Shown piece after piece: positions 7,758-16,927 of a stretch of 46,904 bases of DNA (position 1 is its first letter; every line of letters starts with the position of its first letter). The stretch comes from Alphaproteobacteria bacterium (lineage in GTDB: Bacteria > Pseudomonadota > Alphaproteobacteria > Rs-D84), in assembly GCA_017528045.1 (NCBI GenBank), contig JAFXPG010000010.1, positions 77,968 to 124,871 on the forward strand, in the 5' to 3' direction. The position numbers and the translations under genes are program-made. The notes under the pieces were generated by a model. That model was not told where the DNA came from and did no database searches. It worked only from the letters and a program-made list of their open reading frames with translations.

Positions 7758-9752
7758 TTATTCCACCATTAATAAATCATCTTCTAATTTATGAATTGCA
7801 TCTCTGATTTCTGCAGCCTCTTCAAATTCGAGATTTTCTGCATGTTTATGCATTTCTTGTGTTAATTTCTTTATTTGTTTACGCAAAGATTCAGCATCCC
7901 AAACACCATCTTTATTATAAACAAATCTTTTAGCCTTATCTGTTTTTTCTTCTTTTTCTTTTACTTCATCAAATATAGATTTAATAATCGTTTTTGGAAC
8001 AATACCATGTTCTGAATTATATTGCATCTGTTTTTCACGACGACGTGCACTTTCATCCAGCGCAGCACGCATAGAATCAGTAATTGTATCGCCATATAAA
8101 ATTACACGACCGTTTGCGTTTCTGGCCGCACGACCAATAGTTTGAATTAAAGAACGTGTAGAACGTAAAAAACCTTCTTTATCTGCATCCATTATCGCAA
8201 CTAATTCACATTCTGGAACATCCAAACCTTCCCTTAATAAATTAATTCCAACCAAAACATCATATTTACCAAGACGTAAATCACGTAATAAATCTATTCG
8301 TTCCAAAGTTTCTATATCAGAATGTAAATATCTTGCACGAACACCGTTTTCATTAAGATAATCAGTTAATTGTTCTGCCATTTTTTTTGTTAAAGTTGTA
8401 ACAATAACACGACCTTTTGTCTTTTTTACTTCATATAATAAATCATCAACTTGATGTTCAGTCGGACGCACATTACACACAGGATCCAATAATCCGGTTG
8501 GTCTTATTAATTGTTCAGAAACGATACCATTAGATTGCTCTAATTCCCATTGTGCAGGTGTAGCTGAAACAAATATACTTTGTGGTCGCAATTCATCCCA
8601 TTCTTCAAATGTTAAAGGTCTATTATCTACACACGAAGGCAATCTGAACCCATATTGAGACAAAGTTTCTTTACGAGCCCTGTCCCCACGTGCCATAGCT
8701 CCAATTTGCGGAACTGTTACATGACTTTCATCTACAAACAAAACCGCATTTTTTGGTAAATATTCAAACAAAGTTGGTGGCGGCTGTCCAGGTAAACGTC
8801 CCGTCAGGTATCTAGAATAATTTTCAATACCTCGACAAGTTCCTGTAGATTCCATCATTTCTATATCAAAATTTACACGTTCTCGTAATCTTTGTTCTTC
8901 GACATATTTCATATTGTCATGAAAATATTTTAATCTATCATCTAAATCTTGTCTGATATGTGTCAAAGCTTGTAACACTGATGGCATAGGTGTTGCATAA
9001 TGAGTATTAGGATACACCACTATTCTGTCTAATTTATGTAATTTACCACCTGTCAAAGTATCTATTTCCCATATTTCATCTATTTCATCGCCAAAGAAAG
9101 ATATTTTCCATGCCCTGTCTTGAGAATGAGATGGAAAAACATCTAAAGTATCACCACGTGCACGAAAATCACCACGTGCAAACCCCATTTCATTTCTTTT
9201 ATATTGAATATCTACCAAGGAACGCATCACATCCTTTTCAGATATCTTATCACCAACATTTAAAACCAATTTCATTTCTGAATATTGTTCTGGAGATCCA
9301 ATACCATAGATAGAAGACACAGAAGAAACAACAATAACATCTTTTTCTTCTAACATTGCACGAGTTGCACTGTGTCGCATACGATCCAATTGTTCATTTA
9401 TAGAAGCATCTTTGTCTATATATGTATCAGTTGTTGGAACATATGCTTCCGGTTGATAATAATCATAAAAAGATACGAAATATTCCACATGATTATGAGG
9501 AAAGAAAGATTTCATTTCTGTATATAATTGAGCTGCCAATATTTTATTTGGTGCCATAATCATGGCTGGACGTGATAAATCACGAATAATATTTGCCATA
9601 GTAAATGTTTTTCCAGAACCCGTAACTCCCAATAAAACCTGAGATTTACGACCTTCATTAACACCAGCAACCAATTCAGATATAGCTGTTGGTTGGTCCC
9701 CCATAGGTTTATAGTCAGATTCCAAAGAAAAAACACTTTTATTTTTATTCAT
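7758..9752 (-). CDS. uvrB: Excinuclease ABC subunit UvrB
   Basis: UvrB verifies damage and recruits UvrC in nucleotide-excision repair. The N-terminus FSLESDYKPMGDQPTAI and Walker A GVTGSGKTFTMA are characteristic. The beta-hairpin region VEYFVSFYDYYQPEAYVP and helicase motifs VLVGINLLREGLDVPE and QTIGRAARN are all present. The C-terminal UVR domain (about 625-660, EEAAEIRDAIHKLE) binds UvrC. The length of 664 residues is standard. The start at 9752 gives the normal N-terminus. The upstream intergenic region is shared with the divergent AsmA-family gene. Confidence 0.97.
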   Translation of the reverse strand: MNKNKSVFSLESDYKPMGDQPTAISELVAGVNEGRKSQVLLGVTGSGKTFTMANIIRDLSRPAMIMAPNKILAAQLYTEMKSFFPHNHVEYFVSFYDYYQPEAYVPTTDTYIDKDASINEQLDRMRHSATRAMLEEKDVIVVSSVSSIYGIGSPEQYSEMKLVLNVGDKISEKDVMRSLVDIQYKRNEMGFARGDFRARGDTLDVFPSHSQDRAWKISFFGDEIDEIWEIDTLTGGKLHKLDRIVVYPNTHYATPMPSVLQALTHIRQDLDDRLKYFHDNMKYVEEQRLRERVNFDIEMMESTGTCRGIENYSRYLTGRLPGQPPPTLFEYLPKNAVLFVDESHVTVPQIGAMARGDRARKETLSQYGFRLPSCVDNRPLTFEEWDELRPQSIFVSATPAQWELEQSNGIVSEQLIRPTGLLDPVCNVRPTEHQVDDLLYEVKKTKGRVIVTTLTKKMAEQLTDYLNENGVRARYLHSDIETLERIDLLRDLRLGKYDVLVGINLLREGLDVPECELVAIMDADKEGFLRSTRSLIQTIGRAARNANGRVILYGDTITDSMRAALDESARRREKQMQYNSEHGIVPKTIIKSIFDEVKEKEEKTDKAKRFVYNKDGVWDAESLRKQIKKLTQEMHKHAENLEFEEAAEIRDAIHKLEDDLLMVE

Positions 9753-9815
9753 GTTATTTTTTTATTCACTTATATTAATATAATTCATTATAATAAAAAT
9801 ACAAGGAAAGAGAAT

Positions 9816-12293
9816 ATGTCTATCAAACCACGTTATAAACGCAGAATTTTATGGTCTTTAATATCAATTATTGGTATTACATGTGTCGGTATTTTTGTTG
9901 TTCCACCAATGGTAACATTAAATTATTTGAAACCAAAGATAGAAAAAGCCATATTAAAAGAAACCGGTATTCCTGCTAGAATAAATGGAGATATTCATTT
10001 CAGTCTGTTAGGCAAAGCAACAATTGTTGCACATGATATATCTTTGGAAAAAGGTTTTGTTTCTTCTTGTGAATTCAGTGTACCTTTTATGTCTGTATTT
10101 GATATAGAAAATGCAAATATATCTGGTGATATTTACGTAAATGGCGCATCTTTATCTGTTGAAAAAATATTACCTTTTTCAATGAATACAAATTTAATTG
10201 TAAAAAATTCTAAGATTAAATTTTTAAATAAAACCTATGAAATAATTAATGCAAATTTATCAAAAAAATCTGTTTCAGCCATAGTCAGAACAAATCAACA
10301 TAAATACGAAATACAATCTGAAGATAATAATTTTACAATCAGAAATAAAAATAATGATTTAAATTTAACAGGGACTCTTTTCAATGACGGTGGTGCAACA
10401 GCTCATATCAGCATCATAGCACAAAATGTAAACAGATGGTTTGAATTTGAAACACCACGTATAAACGGTAAATTTCCAATAACCGCTGATATGTATTGGA
10501 ACGGTAATTATGGTATAGAATTTACAAACATTAATGCAAATGGTGTATCTGGTGAAGCAATTTTACAAGAAGATGGCTACAAAAAAATAAAATTGAAAAA
10601 CAATCATGCTGATTATGATATGTCTTTTATATTAAAAGATATATCTGTTATTAAAAATGCCAGTTTTAATTTAGATTTTTACGGAAATATAAAATTTCTG
10701 GATAAAAAAATAAAACACTTGTATGTGGATATAGTTGGAAAAAAAGATAAAATCAATATCAAAGAAATTATTGCAGATGATTTGATTATAAAAAATGGTT
10801 ATATTGATGATCAAGGCGCACATAATCTTGAAATACAATTACTAGAAAACGGGGTAAAAACGAAATGTTTATTTAATGGAACACCTGACAAATGGTCTTG
10901 TAACAATTTTGCTTATGGTAATAATATAATTGGCGAATTGTATATAGATAATCAAAATTTTAATATAAAAGTTTCTTCTAAATACAATCTTGATGATATA
11001 GATAAATTAGTTAATTCAGCACATCAAATTGCACCTAAAGGTAAAATAGAATTTACATTTGCAAACATGGCTGGGCTAATTAATGTAAAACCTAATGATT
11101 ATATGGTTGAATATAAATTTGCAAATAATAAAAATTTAAATTGGGCAAAAATAGATTTATATTTTATTCCTGATTTTATGAAACAAGAAAAAGGTAATTT
11201 TATTTGGTCTGATAACAGTATTTATTTTGTTCCAGAATCAAAAAATTGGAATTTACAAATAACAAAAGATTCTTTTATCTTGGATGGAAACAATTTAAAA
11301 GATTGGATAAAGAACACAGAAATACAATCTATTGTTGATTTACCATATATTATGTCTGGAAATTATAAAAATAAAACCATATCAAATTTAAATATTCAAA
11401 TACTAAATCAAATATTTAAAGGTTCTGCATCTGGTAATTCTGTTACATTAAAAACAGATTCTTTAAATCTAGATTCATTTTTATCAAAAGATTTTAAAAA
11501 TAATTATGAACAATTATCATTTTTCATAAATCATCCATTGGTTATACCTTTTGAATTACCAATAAACATTTCTTTATCATCAGATTTATTAATATACAAA
11601 AATAATTCTTATAATAATTTTGTGTATTCTTCAAAGGCAAATTCTCAAACTTTTTCTATTACAGATTCTGATAAAGGAAACATTTTAGCTTCTATAAAAA
11701 AAGACAGAATTAATTACAATATAAATATCCAATTAAATAAATTTGTATGGCCAAATCTATTATTAAACAAACAAATGCCTTTGAATATATCAGACACAAC
11801 AATCACAGCAGATATAAACTTACAAACGTATGGAAAAATTGCTCACGATATAACAGAAAATATCCAAGGAACATTTGATGCATCATTTGAAGGTGGGACA
11901 TTATATGGTATCAGCACAGATAAATTTTATGCATCTGCTCAAAACATAACTTTATTAAATGTTGAAAACATATTATCAGAATCTTTAAAATCTGGTACCA
12001 GCAAAATAAAAAAATTACACATAGAAGGTGTTTATAATAACGGAGATATAAAAACAACAAAACCATTTGTATTATATCTTAAACATACAGATATCTTTGG
12101 TATATTTGATATAACAAATAATAAAATGTCCGCAAAATTAAATTTAATTTTAAGGGGGACTTCACCAGAACCAGAACCAATCGAATTAACAATAAATTCA
12201 AATAATAAACGAGAAGTATCCTTGTCAGATATGATGTTACATTTTGATCCTGAATATATGAAAACATTTATACAAAGTCATGATAAATTTTAA
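9816..12293 (+). CDS. AsmA-family envelope protein
   Basis: 825 residues from the ATG at 9816, which has a strong AAGGAAAGAG ribosome site and a TATAAT box at about 9789-9794; the frame extends further upstream only by running into uvrB. One N-terminal membrane helix (about 11-32) is followed by the AsmA-type start, with a NGDIHFSLLGKATIVAHDIS strand-rich repeat region. The protein ends with the family's C-terminal pattern (LNVENILSESLKSG, DIFGIFDITNNKMSAKLNL). AsmA-like proteins are bridge-like proteins implicated in phospholipid transport between the membranes. The middle is long and rich in Asn, Lys and Ile, in keeping with the base composition. It ends a few bases before a terminator shared with convergent aspS. 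Confidence 0.82.
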   Translation: MSIKPRYKRRILWSLISIIGITCVGIFVVPPMVTLNYLKPKIEKAILKETGIPARINGDIHFSLLGKATIVAHDISLEKGFVSSCEFSVPFMSVFDIENANISGDIYVNGASLSVEKILPFSMNTNLIVKNSKIKFLNKTYEIINANLSKKSVSAIVRTNQHKYEIQSEDNNFTIRNKNNDLNLTGTLFNDGGATAHISIIAQNVNRWFEFETPRINGKFPITADMYWNGNYGIEFTNINANGVSGEAILQEDGYKKIKLKNNHADYDMSFILKDISVIKNASFNLDFYGNIKFLDKKIKHLYVDIVGKKDKINIKEIIADDLIIKNGYIDDQGAHNLEIQLLENGVKTKCLFNGTPDKWSCNNFAYGNNIIGELYIDNQNFNIKVSSKYNLDDIDKLVNSAHQIAPKGKIEFTFANMAGLINVKPNDYMVEYKFANNKNLNWAKIDLYFIPDFMKQEKGNFIWSDNSIYFVPESKNWNLQITKDSFILDGNNLKDWIKNTEIQSIVDLPYIMSGNYKNKTISNLNIQILNQIFKGSASGNSVTLKTDSLNLDSFLSKDFKNNYEQLSFFINHPLVIPFELPINISLSSDLLIYKNNSYNNFVYSSKANSQTFSITDSDKGNILASIKKDRINYNINIQLNKFVWPNLLLNKQMPLNISDTTITADINLQTYGKIAHDITENIQGTFDASFEGGTLYGISTDKFYASAQNITLLNVENILSESLKSGTSKIKKLHIEGVYNNGDIKTTKPFVLYLKHTDIFGIFDITNNKMSAKLNLILRGTSPEPEPIELTINSNNKREVSLSDMMLHFDPEYMKTFIQSHDKF

Positions 12294-12294
12294 A

Positions 12295-12330
12295 AAAACA
12301 CCGGTAAATACCGGTGTTTTTTTTTACAGC
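12295..12330. terminator. Bidirectional terminator between the AsmA gene and aspS
   Basis: A perfect 12-base inverted repeat (about 12295-12306 and 12309-12320, core ACACCGGTA) with a 2-base loop, flanked by an A-run on the left and a T-run on the right. It can end transcription from both convergent genes. Confidence 0.85.
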
Positions 12331-12337
12331 AATTTAT

Positions 12338-14092
12338 TTAGTTCTTTTTTCTGACTTGAATATGAACTTCACGCAATTGTTGTTCTGTTACTTCACGTGG
12401 TGCACCCAACATTAAATCTTGACCACGTTGGTTTGTTGGGAATAAAACAACTTCACGTAAATTTGTTGTTCCCAAAATAATTGATACTAAACGATCAATA
12501 CCAAAAGCACAACCACCGTGAGGAGGAGCACCATATTGGAAAGCTGCATACATTCCACCAAATTTTTCTTTTACAACTTCTGGTCCATACCCAGCTACTG
12601 CAAAAGCTTTTATCATGGTTTCTGGATTATAGTTACGTAATCCACCACTGCATATTTCCGCACCGTTTAAAACCATATCAAATTGGTTTGCTTTGATTTT
12701 CAAAGGATCGCCATCTAATTCACCTTTTGGCAAACTGAATGGATTATGACCAAAATCTATTGCACCAGTTTCTTCGTTTAATTCATACATTGGGAAATCT
12801 TCAATCCAACAGAATCTAAATTCATTTGGATTTATTAATCCCAAATCTTCACCTAATTTTATACGTAATTTACCAGCAGCTTTTGCAGCATTTTCTTCTT
12901 TATCACAAACAAAGAACAAAGATGAATTATCACCAGCAATTTCATGTAATCTAGACAAACGTTCTGCATCTAATTTTTTAGCCACAGGACCTTTTGCTTC
13001 TTCACCAAACACAACATAAGCTAAGCCACCTAATCCTAATTCCTTAGTTGCATAATCTGTTAATTTATCAAACCAAGAACGTGGTTTATCAGATGAATTT
13101 GGTGCAGGAATTGCACGAATCACAGAACCATTTTCAACTGCATTTGCAAATATTCCAAAATCAGATCCACGGAAAACATCACTTACATCATGAATAATGA
13201 TAGGGTTACGTAAATCAGGTTTATCTGAACCATATTTCAACATTGCTTCATCAAAAGGAATATGTGGAATATCTTTTGCGATAATTGCATTTGGAACAAA
13301 AGTTCTGATAAGCTCAGGCATCAATTCATTACCAACTGCTTGAATATCTAATAAATCTACAAAAGACATCTCAATATCCAATTGATAAAATTCCAACAAT
13401 CTGTCTGCACGTAAATCTTCGTCACGAAAACAAGGTGCTATTTGGAAATATCTATCAAATCCAGAAATTTGTATCAATTGTTTAAATTGTTGTGGCGCTT
13501 GTGGTAAAGCGTAAAACATTCCATGATGATTACGACTTGGAACAATATAATCACGTGCACCTTCTGGACTGGATACAGTCAAAATAGGTGTCTGGAATTC
13601 AGAAAATCCCATATCCCACATTTTATCACGTAAAAACTTCATAATACGGTTACGTGTTAAAATGTTGTTATGTAAACTGTCACGACGCAAATCAATATAA
13701 CGATATTTCAAACGCAAATCTTCTGCGACAGTATCATCATCACCAAACACTTGGAAAGGTAATACATCAGCATTTGTTAAAACTTCCCAAGATTCAGATT
13801 TAATTTCAATGTGTCCAGTTGGGATTTTATCATTAATAGCTTCATTATCACGTGCGACAACTTTACCTGTTATTCTGATAACAGATTCTGGACGAACTTT
13901 TTCTAAATTTTCGTCTCCACCATCAAAAACACATTGTGTTATTCCATAATTATCACGCAAATCAACAAATAACAAAGATCCATGATCGCGTTTACGATGA
14001 ACCCATCCAGACAGTGTGACTGTTTCACCAACGTTTTTTTCAGTCAATTCACCACAGGTATGCGTTCTGTATTTAGATTTTAAAGAAAGCAT
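12338..14092 (-). CDS. aspS: Aspartyl-tRNA synthetase
   Basis: A class II synthetase that charges tRNA-Asp, possibly also tRNA-Asn in non-discriminating forms. Starting at 14092 (MLSLKSKYRTHTCGE) gives 584 residues, the usual bacterial length; upstream in-frame Met codons would run through the regulatory leader. The N-terminal OB fold (VTLSGWVHRKRDHGSLLFVDLRD) binds the anticodon. Class II motif 2 is in FQIAPCFRDEDLRADR, a bacterial GAD insertion lies around residues 290-410, and motif 3 is GGCAFGIDRLV. The C-terminal PTNQRGQDLMLGAP is also typical. It has its own leader with a T-box antiterminator and a hairpin that could hide the AGGGTG ribosome site. The gene upstream is suhB-like. Confidence 0.96.
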   Translation of the reverse strand: MLSLKSKYRTHTCGELTEKNVGETVTLSGWVHRKRDHGSLLFVDLRDNYGITQCVFDGGDENLEKVRPESVIRITGKVVARDNEAINDKIPTGHIEIKSESWEVLTNADVLPFQVFGDDDTVAEDLRLKYRYIDLRRDSLHNNILTRNRIMKFLRDKMWDMGFSEFQTPILTVSSPEGARDYIVPSRNHHGMFYALPQAPQQFKQLIQISGFDRYFQIAPCFRDEDLRADRLLEFYQLDIEMSFVDLLDIQAVGNELMPELIRTFVPNAIIAKDIPHIPFDEAMLKYGSDKPDLRNPIIIHDVSDVFRGSDFGIFANAVENGSVIRAIPAPNSSDKPRSWFDKLTDYATKELGLGGLAYVVFGEEAKGPVAKKLDAERLSRLHEIAGDNSSLFFVCDKEENAAKAAGKLRIKLGEDLGLINPNEFRFCWIEDFPMYELNEETGAIDFGHNPFSLPKGELDGDPLKIKANQFDMVLNGAEICSGGLRNYNPETMIKAFAVAGYGPEVVKEKFGGMYAAFQYGAPPHGGCAFGIDRLVSIILGTTNLREVVLFPTNQRGQDLMLGAPREVTEQQLREVHIQVRKKN

Positions 14093-14300
14093 TTTACACC
14101 CTTTTATTTTGTTTCGGTGTCGTAAATAAAAACATTTTGAATACGGCACCAATTCAAATCTTAAAACACAGGGGCGCTAAGATTCTTACGCGCGGTGCCA
14201 CCCTGCTTTTTTAACTCTTTAGATTTTATAAATACTCCACGGTTGTCAGTCGCATCAACATATTCTATAAAATCATCAGCAATCCAATGATATACCTAAA
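14093..14300 (-). promoter_or_regulatory. T-box riboswitch-like leader of aspS
   Basis: Read on the minus strand, the leader contains AGGGTGGCACCGCG (14204-14191), an exact match to the T-box consensus AGGGUGGNACCGCG. Downstream, CTTAGCGCCCCT pairs with it as in the classic antiterminator: AGGG with CCCU, a 7-base bulge UGGCACC, then GCGC and UAAG with CUUA and GCGC. The variable bulge base is C, which matches the G73 discriminator of tRNA-Asp. Upstream there is a 9-base stem (14274-14266 with 14230-14222) whose loop holds two GAC (Asp) triplets, a possible short Stem I and specifier. Downstream GGTGCC (about 14147-14142) can pair with GGCACC of the T-box. The full-length canonical Stem I is not seen. 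Confidence 0.8.
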
Positions 14301-14325
14301 AAAAACAACTTGCAACTTGTTTGTT

Positions 14326-15084
14326 TTATATTTTCAAAACATCTTGCAAAATGTCATTATTTGCCATCGCAAAAATTTTTCTGGTTTGAAAATAATCATC
14401 TATGTCTTTGAAATCTTCGGTTTTCACTATACCACCGGCTTCTTCAACTATAAGAACAGCCGCCGAATAATCCCATGAACAAAGCTTAAATTCAAAGAAA
14501 TATCCAATTCTGCCACACGCAAGATTACAAAGATCTAAAGCAGCAGATCCACAACGTCTTACATCAATAGAAGCTTTGAAACACTTTTTAGCATATTCAA
14601 AAACATTATCTATTTGGCTTAAATCTTCTACCCCTGTTCCAAATGTGACAAGACTATCAGCCAAACAATCTTTTGTTGTATGAATAGGCATTCCATTCAA
14701 AGTTGCGCCTTTACCTTTTTCAGCACAAAACAATTCATCCAAATATGGATTATAAATAACACCTAAGACTGGTTTGCCATCTTTTAACAACGCAACCGAA
14801 ACACAGCTAAAATTAAAACTTTTTACAAAATTTGTTGTACCATCTATTGGGTCACAAACAAAACAATAACCTTCTTTATGAAAGTTATTTTCGCCTTCTT
14901 CCCCAAAAAAAGAAGCGGATGGCAAAATTTCTGTTAATTTTTGTTTCAGTACAGATTGTATTTGTAAATCATATTCGGTGACTAAATTTCTTCTGTCTTG
15001 ATTTTTAAGCTCTACATGTTGTGCACAGGCATTTTTTATAATACATCCGCACTCTTTCACAACTTCTATTATCTTTTGCAACAT
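14326..15084 (-). CDS. Inositol monophosphatase family protein (SuhB-like)
   Basis: A Mg-dependent, Li-sensitive-type sugar phosphatase of the IMPase/FIG/CysQ superfamily, 252 residues. Metal-binding motifs are visible: GEEGE (about 61-65), DPIDGTTNF (about 78-86) and CSWDYSAAVLIVEEAGG (about 200-216). LVTEYD near residue 35 matches the LVT..D start motif. The substrate could be inositol phosphate, histidinol phosphate, PAP or another sugar phosphate, and SuhB also acts in rRNA antitermination in some bacteria; the sequence does not decide. It lies upstream of aspS in the same direction, with the T-box leader between them. Confidence 0.85.
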   Translation of the reverse strand: MLQKIIEVVKECGCIIKNACAQHVELKNQDRRNLVTEYDLQIQSVLKQKLTEILPSASFFGEEGENNFHKEGYCFVCDPIDGTTNFVKSFNFSCVSVALLKDGKPVLGVIYNPYLDELFCAEKGKGATLNGMPIHTTKDCLADSLVTFGTGVEDLSQIDNVFEYAKKCFKASIDVRRCGSAALDLCNLACGRIGYFFEFKLCSWDYSAAVLIVEEAGGIVKTEDFKDIDDYFQTRKIFAMANNDILQDVLKI

Positions 15085-15145
15085 TTTGAACTCCTTATAA
15101 TCATAAAAATATCAAAATCATATATTGAAAGCAATCCATATTATA

Positions 15146-15172
15146 AAAACCGCTTGAAAAACAAGCGGTTTT
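15146..15172. terminator. Terminator downstream of tRNA-Thr
   Basis: Inverted repeat AAAACCGCTTG / CAAGCGGTTTT (about 15146-15156 and 15162-15172) with a loop of five bases and T-runs on both strands. It lies 6 bases beyond the tRNA 3' end on the minus strand. Confidence 0.8.
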
Positions 15173-15178
15173 AAAGTC

Positions 15179-15252
15179 TGGTGCCCTAAGCAAGAATCGG
15201 ACTTGCGACTCGTCCTTACCAAGGACGTGTTTTACCACTAGACTATTAGGGC
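15179..15252 (-). tRNA. tRNA-Thr (anticodon GGT)
   Basis: Folds as a tRNA with a perfect 7-base acceptor stem (GCCCTAA with TTAGGGC), discriminator A and an encoded CCA. The anticodon stem CGTCC/GGACG encloses loop TTGGTAA, giving anticodon GGT. The T-stem is GCAAG/CTTGC. Two oddities: the T-loop reads TCCGATT, so position 55 is C rather than the near-universal T, and the D-stem has a C12-A23 mismatch. The gene is otherwise intact and followed by a good terminator. Confidence 0.88.
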
Positions 15253-15300
15253 AACAGATTTTATTATACCTATCAACATTGAAAAATCAACTTAAATTAT

Positions 15301-15990
15301 TCAGCGTAAAGAACGCAATATTTCTTTATTTTTATCAGAAACCCTATATGATTCCAATGCTTTTTGAATTGCGTGTTTACGTGTCCATTCATCTATTTTT
15401 CCGAAAGATAAATATGATAAAATTATCTCTGGTTGTTTTGCCATACCGGTTGCAAAATACCATGCTCGCATCATATTTATATAATATTCATCTGTTTTTA
15501 TATTTGCGACCATATTTGCATATTCTGGTTTAAAATTATCACCCATGTAATATTGCATTAAATTTTTTATTGCGAAACGAACAGTATAAATATCTTTAGA
15601 TTTAATCCATTCACAAATATATTTAAACAATAAATCTAAATTCTTTTTAAACACATGTGGCGACATCTGATCACAAGTTGCCCAATTATCAACATATGGA
15701 AAAAAGCGTTCTGTTTCTGTTATAACAAAATTAAAATCTTTAAATTCAGACAGGATAAAAGCATGTATTTGGTTTTCTTCAAAATATCTGTGTGGTAAAT
15801 TTTTAATAAAAGAAAAAGCTTGTCCAGATTTAACCATTTCTTTGGCAAATTTACGTAATTGTGGTGTACGAATTCCTATAAACTTATCAGATTGTATATT
15901 TGGTATTAATTTTGAATTAAAATCTTTATACTCTTTATCTTGTAAAGCATACAAAGATTTATAAAACATATCTTTATCTGTGTTTTTCAT
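15301..15990 (-). CDS. DNA alkylation repair protein, AlkD-like
   Basis: 229 residues of HEAT-like helical repeats matching the AlkD family, whose members excise alkylated purines without base flipping. Typical elements are FIGIRTPQLRKFAKEM (about 37-52), a central WATCDQMSPHVF segment (about 100-115), where family members have the conserved DNA-contacting Trp and Asp region, and WTRKHAIQKAL near the C-terminus. The 3' end lies close to the tRNA-Thr gene. The start overlaps the rfbD stop by 17 bases, so the two are co-transcribed although unrelated in function. Whether this member is a glycosylase or has lost activity cannot be told. Confidence 0.82.
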   Translation of the reverse strand: MKNTDKDMFYKSLYALQDKEYKDFNSKLIPNIQSDKFIGIRTPQLRKFAKEMVKSGQAFSFIKNLPHRYFEENQIHAFILSEFKDFNFVITETERFFPYVDNWATCDQMSPHVFKKNLDLLFKYICEWIKSKDIYTVRFAIKNLMQYYMGDNFKPEYANMVANIKTDEYYINMMRAWYFATGMAKQPEIILSYLSFGKIDEWTRKHAIQKALESYRVSDKNKEILRSLR

Positions 15991-16810
15991 TTTCTTTTAT
16001 ACATCTGGTCAAAGCATCTTTCCAATCAGGTATTTTTAATCCGAAAGTTTCTATTATTTTTGTTTTATCCAAAACAGAATACTTTGGACGCATTGCAGGT
16101 GTTGGATATTGAGAAGTTGGTATAGACTTAACCTTACATTCTAGTCCAGATTGTTGCATTATTTCACTTGCGAATTGTGCCCAAGAACATTGACCTTTGT
16201 TAGTAAAATGATAAATTCCTGCATTAAATTCATTTATTTGTGGAACAATTTCAACAATTGCAGATGCCAGATCCGCTGCATATGTAGGGGTTCCAAATTG
16301 ATCACCAACAACATTTATTTCTGATTTTTCGCTGCCCAATCTTTGCATTGTTTTAAAGAAATTTTTTCCATATGGTGAAAACACCCACGATGTTCTTATA
16401 ATCGCAGATTCATGTGAATATTTTAAAACTTCTTTTTCCCCCAGTAATTTTGTATATCCATAAACAGACAAAGGTTTAGGTGTATCTGTTATTTTATATG
16501 GTATATTAGAATCTCCATCAAAAACATAATCTGTTGATATATGAATCATTTTACGCCCTGTTTGTGCCAAAAATTTTGGACCATAAGTGTTAACTTTTAC
16601 AGCTTCTAAAACTTCTGTTTCAGCCAAGTCTACCGCTGTATACGCAGCACAATTAATAATAAAATCTATGCTATATTTTTTAACAAAACGGTGAACCGCT
16701 TTTTCATTAGTAATATCTAAATCTTTTGAACCTGTTGCTATTGCATATGGTAATAACTTTGTTAATTCTGTTCCCAATTGACCATTCGCACCTGTAATTA
16801 AAATATTCAT
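15974..16810 (-). CDS. rfbD: dTDP-4-dehydrorhamnose reductase
   Basis: RfbD/RmlD makes dTDP-L-rhamnose, the donor for rhamnose in O-antigen or capsule. The start at 16810 (MNILITGANGQLG) is chosen because AAGGA lies 6 bases upstream and the Rossmann motif GANGQLG then begins at residue 7. Visible motifs are INCAAYTAVDLAE, STDYVFDG, and the catalytic YGYTKLLGE (YxxxK); GTPTYAADLA also fits the family. Its 278 residues are normal. rfbA, B and C are not in the window. The RgpF-type protein at 43.8-46.0 kb belongs to a family named for rhamnan synthesis and could use this pathway's product. Confidence 0.93.
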   Translation of the reverse strand: MNILITGANGQLGTELTKLLPYAIATGSKDLDITNEKAVHRFVKKYSIDFIINCAAYTAVDLAETEVLEAVKVNTYGPKFLAQTGRKMIHISTDYVFDGDSNIPYKITDTPKPLSVYGYTKLLGEKEVLKYSHESAIIRTSWVFSPYGKNFFKTMQRLGSEKSEINVVGDQFGTPTYAADLASAIVEIVPQINEFNAGIYHFTNKGQCSWAQFASEIMQQSGLECKVKSIPTSQYPTPAMRPKYSVLDKTKIIETFGLKIPDWKDALTRCIKENEKHR

Positions 16811-16889
16811 ATTATTCCTTTTGATATTTAGGCTGAATATTAATACATATAAACATAAAATCAAATTTTTATTAAAAACGATAAAAATA

Positions 16890-16917
16890 TTGCAAAGTCA
16901 AAAAAGTTTGATATAAT
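16890..16917 (+). promoter_or_regulatory. Promoter of tRNA-Met
   Basis: TTGCAA (16890-16895) and TATAAT (16912-16917) are 16 bases apart and end about 10 bases before the tRNA 5' end. Confidence 0.75.
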
Positions 16918-16927
16918 GCTTTCTGCT

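Noticed and set aside
9693-9815. Longer frame for the AsmA-family protein starting inside uvrB
   Set aside because: The extra 41 residues overlap uvrB on the other strand, while the ATG at 9816 has a promoter, a ribosome site and the family's normal N-terminus.
14093-14152. Longer aspS frame with an extra 20 residues
   Set aside because: It runs into the regulatory leader and lacks family similarity; MLSLKSKYRTHTCGE is the usual AspS start.
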